Below, one piece after another: positions 1-6,155 of a stretch of DNA of 11,481 nt (position 1 is its first letter; every line of letters begins with the position of its first letter). The translations under genes were made by a program, and so were the position numbers. The stretch is from the NCBI GenBank assembly GCA_002343825.1, contig DDSL01000092.1:1-11481 (forward strand). The letters run 5' to 3'. The DNA comes from Chthonomonas sp. UBA2391. Lineage in GTDB: Bacteria; Armatimonadota; Fimbriimonadia; Fimbriimonadales; Fimbriimonadaceae. Below the pieces are notes generated by a model. The model searched no databases and was not told where the DNA came from. It saw only the letters and a list, made by a program, of their open reading frames with translations.

Positions 1-1983
1 GCGGCCACCATGGACTGGATGGAGCAGGAGCAAGAGCGAGGGATTACGATCACCTCGGCTGCGACCTCCTGTTTCTGGCGCGGTAGCAAGGGCGATAAGC
101 CCGAGCACAAGATCAATATCATCGACACCCCTGGCCACGTCGACTTTACTGTCGAAGTCGAGCGCTCGCTGCGAGTCCTGGATGGACTCGTCGCCGTTTA
201 TTGCGCGGTCGGAGGCGTTCAGCCCCAGTCCGAAACGGTCTGGCGCCAAGCCAACAAGTATAAGGTTCCGCGAATCGCCTACATCAATAAGATGGACCGA
301 CTCGGAGCCGACTTCTATAGCGTTGTGAGCCGAGTTCGAGAGCGACTCGGTGCCAATGCAGCCCCGATTCAGATTCCGATCGGCGCCGAAAGTGACTACC
401 TTGGATATGTGGACCTCATCACCATGCGGGCCACGATCTACAAGAGCGACGACGGCAAGATCTTCGAAGAAACCGACATCCCCGACAACATGAAGGATGC
501 CGCAGCCGAATGGCGCGAGAAGATGATCGAAGCCATCTCGGACTTCGATGAATCTATCATGGAGCGCTTCCTGGAAGGTCAGGAAATCAGCGAGAACGAT
601 ATCCGCGCTGCAATCCGAACCGGCGTTCTTGCTAACAAGTTTGTCCCCTGTATCTCGGGCTCTTCGTTCAAGAACAAGGGTGTCCAGTTCATGGTCGACT
701 GCGTCGTGGACTATCTTCCGTCGCCGCTTGATGCGGGCGCTGTGGGAGGCGTCAATCCTCGCACCGAAGAAGAAATGGTCCGCAACCCGGACGACAAGGA
801 GCCATTTGCCGCCCTTGCGTTCAAGATCATGTCCGACAAGTACGTCGGTCGCTTGACCTTTATCCGAGTCTATAGCGGCGTCCTCAAGAAGGGAACCGCC
901 GTTTCGGTCAGCTATCGCGATCCGCAAACCAACGACTTCCGAACCCGAACCGAGCGCATCGGCCGGATCATGGAAATGCACGCCAACAACCGGCAAGACA
1001 TCGATGAGGTGTACGCCGGAGAAATCGTCGGCGTCATTGGTCTCAGCGACGTCCGTACCGGTTACACGATCGCCCACGACGATCACCCGATGTCGCTGGA
1101 ATCGATCAAGTTCCCCGAGCCGGTTATCCAGATCGCGGTTGAACCCAAGAGCCGTGCCGACCAAGAAAAGCTTGGGACCAGCCTTCAGCGCTTGGCCGAA
1201 GAAGATCCGACCTTCCGCGTTTTCACCGACCCCGAAAGTGGTCAGACGATCATCAGCGGAATGGGTGAGCTTCACCTTGAAATCATCGTGGACCGCCTTA
1301 ATCGTGAATTCGGCGTCCAGGCCAACCAAGGGAAGCCGCAGGTTGCCTACCGCGAAACCATTCGCTCGGCGGCCAAGGCCGAAGGACGATTCATCCGCCA
1401 AACCGGTGGTTCGGGTCAATACGGCCACTGCTGGATTGAGCTGATGCCGCTCGAGGTTGGACAAGGATTCCAGTTTGAGAACAAGGTCGTCGGGGGATCG
1501 ATTCCCAAGGAATACATCCCAGCGATCGAAAAGGGTGTCCGTGAGGCCCTGACCCAGGGCGTCTTGGCCGGATATCCGGTCGTTGACGTGAAGGCCGTGG
1601 TCTACGATGGTAGCTACCACGATGTCGACTCGAACGAAAATGCCTTTAAGCAGGCCGGGATGATCGCATTCCGCGAAGCCATGAAGAAGGCGAGCCCGGT
1701 CATCAAGGAGCCGATCATGCACGTGGAAGTCACGACTCCCGAGCAAAACGTCGGCGACGTCGTCGGAGACATCAACAGCCGCCGGGGACGAATTGAAGGC
1801 ATGGAAACGAGCTTTGGCGCGACCATCGTCAACGCCCATGTGCCGCTCTCCGAGATGTTCGGATACGTTACGACGCTCCGCTCGCTGACCCAAGGCCGAG
1901 CCAACCCGAACGTGACCCCGTCGCACTATGAGGAAGTTCCGACCAACGTCGCGAACGAAATCATCGGCAAGTCGGGCAAGTAA
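1..1983 (+). CDS. fusA: Elongation factor G (EF-G), 5'-truncated by window edge
   Basis: EF-G is the cytoplasmic GTPase that drives ribosome translocation and, with RRF, ribosome recycling. The reading frame is open to base 1, and the first visible residues (AATMDWMEQEQERGITIT) are an internal EF-G sequence. The true start and the G1 P-loop therefore lie upstream, and the ATG at 10 is not the start. Visible motifs are G2 (RGITIT, about nt 37-54), G3 DTPGHVDF (nt 124-147), G4 NKMD (nt 286-297) and G5 SGS (nt 655-663). Domain II follows, then domain III (GMGELHLEIIVDRL), domain IV with GGSGQYGHCWIE, and domain V ending in the usual SHYEEVP and a short tail. About 660 residues are present, so only some 30-50 are missing. 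The RGITITSAATSCFW signature fits canonical FusA rather than a tetracycline-resistance or EF-G2 paralogue. A strong terminator follows 24 bp after the stop, so no tuf gene is co-transcribed downstream here. Confidence 0.97.
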   Translation, partial: AATMDWMEQEQERGITITSAATSCFWRGSKGDKPEHKINIIDTPGHVDFTVEVERSLRVLDGLVAVYCAVGGVQPQSETVWRQANKYKVPRIAYINKMDRLGADFYSVVSRVRERLGANAAPIQIPIGAESDYLGYVDLITMRATIYKSDDGKIFEETDIPDNMKDAAAEWREKMIEAISDFDESIMERFLEGQEISENDIRAAIRTGVLANKFVPCISGSSFKNKGVQFMVDCVVDYLPSPLDAGAVGGVNPRTEEEMVRNPDDKEPFAALAFKIMSDKYVGRLTFIRVYSGVLKKGTAVSVSYRDPQTNDFRTRTERIGRIMEMHANNRQDIDEVYAGEIVGVIGLSDVRTGYTIAHDDHPMSLESIKFPEPVIQIAVEPKSRADQEKLGTSLQRLAEEDPTFRVFTDPESGQTIISGMGELHLEIIVDRLNREFGVQANQGKPQVAYRETIRSAAKAEGRFIRQTGGSGQYGHCWIELMPLEVGQGFQFENKVVGGSIPKEYIPAIEKGVREALTQGVLAGYPVVDVKAVVYDGSYHDVDSNENAFKQAGMIAFREAMKKASPVIKEPIMHVEVTTPEQNVGDVVGDINSRRGRIEGMETSFGATIVNAHVPLSEMFGYVTTLRSLTQGRANPNVTPSHYEEVPTNVANEIIGKSGK

Positions 1984-2006
1984 GCTCGGACCGAGAAGAA
2001 AATAGC

Positions 2007-2043
2007 GACCCCCTCTGCGGCCTGCGCCGAGAGGGGGTCTTTT
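2007..2043. terminator. Bidirectional intrinsic terminator between fusA and the porin gene
   Basis: A perfect 10-bp inverted repeat (GACCCCCTCT at 2007-2016, AGAGGGGGTC at 2030-2039) encloses a 13-nt loop that can add a further CGG/CCG pairing. On the plus strand it is followed by TTTTCTT, ending fusA transcripts. On the minus strand the same hairpin is followed by GCTATTTTCTTCTC, so it can also end the convergent porin transcript whose stop codon is at 2067-2069. Confidence 0.9.
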
Positions 2044-2066
2044 CTTGCCGGTCGAGGGATCTCAGA

Positions 2067-3245
2067 CTAGAAGCGCCAGGTCCACTGGAGGTAGCCCCAC
2101 GTCTGCTTTCCGGCGGATCCGCCGTTCATGGTGCGCACAAATCGTCCGGGAGAGAAGACTCCGAACCCGGCCTGAACGGTGTTCTGGCGATTGGGGTTCC
2201 AGATGGCGAAGAGAGTGGCCTCGACTCCTAGGTCGCGCCCGGCCGCTCCGGTGGGGTCGATGAAGACACCACCCACGCCTCGGTTCGCGATGTTGCGGTT
2301 GCCCAGCCACGCCTCCTTCGGATTATCGAGCCACCATCGGTGCACTTCGGCGGACACCTCCAGCGCAGGGGCGACCTCTCGCCGGAGATTCAGGCTGATG
2401 CCCCTCATGTTGTTCGATCCAACGAGGTCCATCAGTCCATGAGGAGCGTGAGCCGCCGGATAAAGGCTATCGAACGTCCGGCTGACCCGGCCATTCGGGT
2501 CCCCGCCGCTCGCGACCGCAAATTCTGCAATCGCGGTGGTCTTCTGGCCGAGATTGTAGGTGTTCCGTTGGACCAGATAGTGCGCTTCGTGACGGCGCCC
2601 GCCGAGGCTTCCGGTTTGGAACGAGGCGTCAAGTTCGGCTCGCAATCGACCGGTATCACGCCGAACGTAGTGGTTTAGGGTGTAGATTCCCTGGCTCCGA
2701 CCGCCTGCCTTGTCCGATTTGTAGATCAGGTTCGTCTGGCCGCCGGAGTGATTGAGGCCGACGTGGGCAATACGGGCGTCCCGCAGCGGGGAAGTATCGA
2801 GGCCGACTTTACCGGCAAAGAGGTCCCATCGATCGTCCTGATAGCGCACGATGTCGAGCGTTGTCGTGACGTTGCTAAAGTTTCGGCGACCAAAGAGGCG
2901 TCGCAGATTCTTGTCGACGAACTGTCGGCCCACAGTGACCCGGCCTTGACCAGCTCGGAATTGGTAGTTCCCAACCAGCAAGTCGCTACGCTCGGCACTG
3001 AAGTTGCGACGCGAAGTCCAAGAAGTCCGGTGGCCATACTGGTAGATGGCTTCGGCGCGCTGACCTCGCGGGCCTTCGGCCGTGACCCCAACACGATACC
3101 GACCCCAGAGATCGTCCCGATTGTCGCTGTTGCTACCGAGAAAGTCGCGGTCGACTCGGCGCTCATAGCGCTCTCGGAGTTCGATCTGGGGCTTGATGAC
3201 CCACTCAGACACAGGAGCTTGGACGATTGCAGTCGGAAATACCAT
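2067..3245 (-). CDS. Outer-membrane beta-barrel porin, alginate-export (AlgE)-like
   Basis: The 392-aa product is predicted to be an outer-membrane beta-barrel channel. Most of it alternates short amphipathic strands rich in Arg, Gly and aromatic residues with polar turns (for example RVTVGRQFVD and NNMRGISLNLRREV). It ends in TWGYLQWTWRF, an aromatic-rich last strand with C-terminal Phe, the classic signal read by the BAM machinery. The start of the mature part (WVIKPQIELRERYERR), the GRQ motif and the length recall the alginate export family (PF13372). The substrate cannot be read from sequence, and an alginate role should not be assumed. The ATG at 3245 is preceded by AGGTG at a 10-nt spacing, and an in-frame TGA lies four codons upstream, so no longer start exists in this frame. 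The N-terminus (MVFPTAIVQA then PVSEW) has a possible signal-peptidase site, but the export signal is unusually short and has no basic residues. The gene is monocistronic, downstream of tRNA-Leu on the same strand and convergent with fusA. Confidence 0.72.
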   Translation of the reverse strand: MVFPTAIVQAPVSEWVIKPQIELRERYERRVDRDFLGSNSDNRDDLWGRYRVGVTAEGPRGQRAEAIYQYGHRTSWTSRRNFSAERSDLLVGNYQFRAGQGRVTVGRQFVDKNLRRLFGRRNFSNVTTTLDIVRYQDDRWDLFAGKVGLDTSPLRDARIAHVGLNHSGGQTNLIYKSDKAGGRSQGIYTLNHYVRRDTGRLRAELDASFQTGSLGGRRHEAHYLVQRNTYNLGQKTTAIAEFAVASGGDPNGRVSRTFDSLYPAAHAPHGLMDLVGSNNMRGISLNLRREVAPALEVSAEVHRWWLDNPKEAWLGNRNIANRGVGGVFIDPTGAAGRDLGVEATLFAIWNPNRQNTVQAGFGVFSPGRFVRTMNGGSAGKQTWGYLQWTWRF

Positions 3246-3262
3246 CGCTGTTCTTCACCTGA

Positions 3263-3291
3263 ATACGATGATCGTCCGATCGCGATGTCAA
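3263..3291 (-). promoter_or_regulatory. Possible sigma70-type promoter for the porin gene
   Basis: On the minus strand a perfect -35 hexamer TTGACA (3286-3291) is followed 17 nt later by TCGTAT (3263-3268), a poor -10 match (3 of 6). A transcript from it would start near 3256, inside the Shine-Dalgarno sequence, leaving almost no leader. Either the true -10 is different or the match is chance. Confidence 0.3.
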
Positions 3292-3336
3292 CTTTACTTT
3301 TTTGTAATGAAAAAGTTTACGACCCAGACATTATGC

Positions 3337-3421
<85 letters not shown>

Positions 3422-3433
3422 TCGCGCCCCCAT

Positions 3434-3442
3434 AAGATACCA
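3434..3442 (-). promoter_or_regulatory. Possible extended -10 promoter for tRNA-Leu
   Basis: The minus strand reads TGGTATCTT, an extended -10 arrangement (TGn then TATCTT, 4 of 6 consensus). It would place the transcription start about six bases before the mature tRNA 5' end. No -35 match is visible. Confidence 0.28.
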
Positions 3443-3464
3443 GCCGGGGTATGTTTCGGGCGAT

Positions 3465-4448
3465 ATGGTCCTTCTCTGCGGTGGTGCTGGTTTTATCGGG
3501 TCGCACATGGCCAAGCGCCTGAGGGACCTGGGAGAGCGGCACGTCATCCTCGACAGTTTCGAGAAGGGGCACCGTCCCGCTGCTGGAGGCTCACCCGTAG
3601 TCGAGGCCGATCTGCGTGACCGCGAGAGCATTCGGCGGGCGTTGACGACCTTTCCGATCGAGGTCGTGATCCACTTTGCCGGCTCGATCCAGGTTGGGGA
3701 GAGCGTCCGTCAACCGGCGGAGTATTGGGAAAACAACTTTGTCGGCACCCTCAACTTGCTAGAAGCCATGCGCGAGGCCGGCCTGAGCAAACTCGTGTTC
3801 AGCTCCACCGCCGCCGTCTATGGCGAACCCGAGGTGGTCCCGATTCCGGAGGATCACCCGAAGAAGCCGACCAGTCCCTACGGCGAGACCAAGTTCGCGG
3901 TCGAGATGGCGCTGTCCGCCTATGAGCGGGCCTACGGATTGCGCAGCATCGCCCTGCGCTATTTCAATGCAGCGGGGAGCGACCCCGACGGAGTCTTTGG
4001 CGAGGATCACGATCCGGAGACTCACCTGATTCCTGCCGCGATCTTGAGCGCGATGGGAAAGACCGCTCCGATGCAGATCTTTGGGACGGATTATCCGACC
4101 CTGGATGGCACGTGTGTGCGCGACTACGTGCACGTCATGGACCTCGCCGAAGCCCACCGGTTGGCCGTTCGAGCGTTGCGCGATGGAGCCCCGAGCAACC
4201 AGTACAACCTGGGGAATGGGCAAGGATTTTCGGTGCGAGAGGTCCTTCAGATGGTCCAAGAGGTCACCGGTCTGGTGATCCCGCATTCGGAGGGTCCCCG
4301 GCGAGACGGCGATCCCGCAGTACTCGTCGCCAGCAGCGAAAAGATCCGGGCCGAACTCGGTTGGAGTCCGCAGTACCCGGATCTTGGATCAATGGTGAGC
4401 CACGCCTGGAACTGGCGCCGAGCCCATCCAGATGGCTATCGGTCCTGA
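3465..4448 (+). CDS. galE: UDP-glucose 4-epimerase (GalE-type SDR)
   Basis: The 327-aa product belongs to the extended short-chain dehydrogenase/reductase family. It is predicted to interconvert UDP-glucose and UDP-galactose with bound NAD, feeding the Leloir pathway and surface polysaccharide precursors in the cytoplasm. The N-terminal Rossmann glycine motif GGAGFIG spans residues 6-12. FSSTAAVYG (112-120) supplies the catalytic Thr115, which replaces the Ser of E. coli GalE, as is common in bacteria. SPYGETK (137-143) contains the Tyr139/Lys143 pair. RYFNAAGSDPDG, HLIP and DGTCVRDYVHVMDLAEAH are typical GalE substrate-domain sequences. The ATG at 3465 is the only usable start: it places the glycine motif correctly, although no strong Shine-Dalgarno is visible. 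A UDP-N-acetylglucosamine or UDP-xylose epimerase cannot be excluded, since specificity is not readable. The 3' end overlaps the convergent downstream gene by 13 bp, and no terminator is apparent there. Confidence 0.9.
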   Translation: MVLLCGGAGFIGSHMAKRLRDLGERHVILDSFEKGHRPAAGGSPVVEADLRDRESIRRALTTFPIEVVIHFAGSIQVGESVRQPAEYWENNFVGTLNLLEAMREAGLSKLVFSSTAAVYGEPEVVPIPEDHPKKPTSPYGETKFAVEMALSAYERAYGLRSIALRYFNAAGSDPDGVFGEDHDPETHLIPAAILSAMGKTAPMQIFGTDYPTLDGTCVRDYVHVMDLAEAHRLAVRALRDGAPSNQYNLGNGQGFSVREVLQMVQEVTGLVIPHSEGPRRDGDPAVLVASSEKIRAELGWSPQYPDLGSMVSHAWNWRRAHPDGYRS

Positions 4449-5527
4449 CGACGCAGAGGGTCTTGGTCGAGCAAGTAGTTTGCCGGGAGGAGCGCTCCCG
4501 AGCGCGGGTAACGACGCTTCATCTCGGCCTCGATCGGGCCCCACATCTCGGCCGTCACAAACCCGCACGAGCCATCGAGGTAGGCGACCATCCGTCGTCC
4601 ATCTGGCCAGGGACGGCTCTCAAACCAGATCGGGGTGCCGACCGGCTCCTCGATGACCGTCGTACTCACGGCCGCTTGAAAGGTGTTGTAGCGGAACTCG
4701 CTCCCGAGGGGATTCATCGTCTTAAAGGCGTCCGCGCTGCGTATGTAAGGATAGATCAGCGCTCTCGCGGTCGGCGTCGACTGGGCTCCCGGCAGAACGT
4801 CATCGTAGTCTGCGGTGTACATCACCGTAGCGATCGCGATCTGCTTGAGGTTGTTCAGTCCCTGGGTCTGAGCACTGCTCGACACGGGGTCGTCGGGAAG
4901 AGCCTCAGTCGCGCTACCCGGGTTGCCGGCCCCGGATTGCAGGCTGTTCATTGAGTCCTTCAGCTTGCTGAGGTCGACTTGCATCGGCGAGATCGAGACG
5001 ATGGCATCGACTCGAATGAGGTCGAGCCGGAACTGGATTTCGGGCGTGGCCGCTAGGGGACGGCGATAGGCCACCGGGGTCGCCGGGGGTTCTGCGTCTG
5101 CGGGTGCACTGGCCGGAGGCGGTTCGGTTGCGGCGCCCGGCTGCATCAATGGGCTGAAATCCAGTCGGTAGCCCACTAGGTAGGTATGTCCATACATCTT
5201 GACCTCTTCACCCTTGGTGAAGAAGGCTCCCATCACTTGGAAGACTTCCATCCCTTGGCCGCCGCCGGCCATGCCACCCATGAGGGCCATAAAGGGGCCC
5301 ATGATCCCGCCGAAGAGCGAATCCATCCCGCTGGCCATCGAACCCTGCACCGCGATCGTGAATGGTTTGTAGTCCTTTTGAATGGCATCGAGGGACTGGC
5401 GGGGAGCAACTTTCTCGCCTCGCATGAGGTCCCCAAGGGTGACCTCTTGTTGGGCGGGTGCGAGAGCGGCGACGGCAAGACAAAGGCCGACCGTTGCCCC
5501 TCGTAGGATCTGTGCGATTTTTTGCAT
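4436..5527 (-). CDS. Secreted protein of unknown function with a prepilin-like (H-X9-DG/DUF1559-type) C-terminal domain
   Basis: The 363-aa product starts at the ATG at 5527, preceded by AGGAG with an 8-nt spacer. The frame is open further upstream, but that part would overlap divergent gcvH and lacks these signals. Residues 1-25 form a signal peptide (basic MQKIAQILR, a hydrophobic stretch, likely cleavage after APA). Residues 64-93 are Met/Gly-rich and hydrophobic (GGIMGPFMALMGG). Residues 129-151 are a Pro/Ala-rich linker. Residues 224-246 (NNLKQIAIATVMYTADYDD) and the later RMVAYLDGS (312-320) match the globular part of pseudopilin-like H-X9-DG proteins abundant in Armatimonadota and Planctomycetota. 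Those proteins normally begin with a GFTLIELL pilin helix, which is absent here. The product is probably periplasmic or envelope-associated. Its function is unknown, and neither the divergent gcvH nor the overlapping convergent galE suggests one. Confidence 0.8.
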   Translation of the reverse strand: MQKIAQILRGATVGLCLAVAALAPAQQEVTLGDLMRGEKVAPRQSLDAIQKDYKPFTIAVQGSMASGMDSLFGGIMGPFMALMGGMAGGGQGMEVFQVMGAFFTKGEEVKMYGHTYLVGYRLDFSPLMQPGAATEPPPASAPADAEPPATPVAYRRPLAATPEIQFRLDLIRVDAIVSISPMQVDLSKLKDSMNSLQSGAGNPGSATEALPDDPVSSSAQTQGLNNLKQIAIATVMYTADYDDVLPGAQSTPTARALIYPYIRSADAFKTMNPLGSEFRYNTFQAAVSTTVIEEPVGTPIWFESRPWPDGRRMVAYLDGSCGFVTAEMWGPIEAEMKRRYPRSGALLPANYLLDQDPLRRQDR

Positions 5528-5528
5528 A

Positions 5529-5555
5529 AGGAGTTCTCCTAGTATCGGTATTTTA
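5529..5555 (-). promoter_or_regulatory. Leader of the secreted-protein gene: -10 box and Shine-Dalgarno within an inverted repeat
   Basis: On the minus strand TAAAAT (5550-5555, 5 of 6 match to the -10 consensus) lies 22 nt before the start codon, with no clear -35. The Shine-Dalgarno AGGAG (5536-5540) is part of AGGAGAACTCCT (5529-5540), whose arms are complementary and could partly mask the ribosome-binding site. Confidence 0.4.
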
Positions 5556-5652
5556 CACAGGGAATCCAGGATGATCTGACGGCTTGGTCGGCGTGGGGGC
5601 ACACTTTGTCTGAGAACGGATTCTTGCGCATTCCCCAGCCCGAAAAAACCGC

Positions 5653-5661
5653 TGGTAAACT
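5653..5661 (+). promoter_or_regulatory. Possible extended -10 promoter for gcvH
   Basis: TGGTAAACT is a TGn-extended -10 element (TAAACT, 4 of 6) that would start transcription near 5668, giving a leader of about 28 nt containing the gcvH ribosome-binding site. The -35 region is weak. No glycine-riboswitch-like leader fits in the remaining space. Confidence 0.35.
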
Positions 5662-5695
5662 CCCCTCGTAGCCCTATAGGAAGGTCAAAACAAAC

Positions 5696-6073
5696 GTGAA
5701 CGTCCCAACTGATCTGAAATACACCAAGAGCCACGAGTGGGTTCGAATCGAAGGCGATGTTGCCACGATCGGGATTACCGATCACGCTCAGTCCGAGTTG
5801 GGAGACGTGGTCTTCCTCGATCTGCCCGAGGTCGGCCGCGCCCTGCAACAAGAAGAGACCTTTGGATCCGTCGAGAGCGTCAAGACGGTGAGCGATCTCT
5901 ACGCCCCGATTGCGGGCGAGGTGATTGAGACGAACGCAGCCCTTTCCGGTCAGTCAGAGCTGGTGAACACCGACCCGTACCAGGGTGGATGGATCGTCAA
6001 GCTCCGGATCGCGGATCCTGCTCAGGCTGAGGGATTACTCTCGCCCGAAGATTATCAAGGCGTCATCGGTTAA
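5696..6073 (+). CDS. gcvH: Glycine cleavage system H protein
   Basis: GcvH is the lipoylated carrier that shuttles the aminomethyl group from glycine decarboxylase (P-protein) to the T-protein and is reoxidised by the L-protein. The 125-aa length is typical. The sequence has the family opening LKYTKSHEWV (residues 7-16) and GITDHAQSELGDVVFLDLPEVG (26-47). The lipoyl motif FGSVESVKTVSDLYAP contains the modified Lys63. The C-terminal half (GEVIETNAAL, then LVNTDPYQGGWIVKLR) is also standard. Translation starts at a GTG preceded by AGGAAGG with an 11-nt gap; starting at Met-Asn-Val-Pro gives the expected family N-terminus. It is first in a plus-strand run with gcvPA and gcvPB, but a hairpin separates it from them. 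GcvT, its usual neighbour, is not in the window. Confidence 0.97.
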   Translation: MNVPTDLKYTKSHEWVRIEGDVATIGITDHAQSELGDVVFLDLPEVGRALQQEETFGSVESVKTVSDLYAPIAGEVIETNAALSGQSELVNTDPYQGGWIVKLRIADPAQAEGLLSPEDYQGVIG

Positions 6074-6083
6074 GGCTTAGCCC

Positions 6084-6126
6084 GGTTCGACCCCGGATCG
6101 GGGCTCGGGATCGAACCTTTCTTCTC
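6084..6126 (+). terminator. Terminator or attenuator hairpin between gcvH and gcvPA
   Basis: GGTTCGA (6084-6090) pairs with TCGAACC (6111-6117). After one mismatch, CCCGG pairs with TCGGG inside (one G-T), giving about 12 bp around an 8-nt loop. The hairpin is followed directly by TTTCTTCTCT, a T-rich tail. The form is that of an intrinsic terminator, but it sits inside a probable operon, so it may only partly terminate or may protect the gcvH mRNA 3' end. Confidence 0.6.
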
Positions 6127-6155
6127 TCACGGAGTCCTAGCCCCGACCCGCCAAA

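Noticed and set aside
4484..4500. Inverted repeat CGGGAG/CTCCCG as a galE terminator
   Set aside because: It is a 6-bp stem inside the opposing coding sequence with no T-tract on either side.
4112..4954. 280-codon plus-strand frame overlapping galE and the secreted-protein gene
   Set aside because: Its Arg-rich, low-information composition is typical of a wrong frame of GC-rich DNA.
5528..5695. Glycine riboswitch upstream of gcvH
   Set aside because: The region is short, is shared with a divergent promoter, and shows no tandem aptamer-like structure by eye; a covariance-model scan would settle it.
5528..5851. Upstream extension of the secreted-protein gene to 471 residues
   Set aside because: It would overlap gcvH on the opposite strand; the ATG at 5527 has a Shine-Dalgarno and begins a clear signal peptide.
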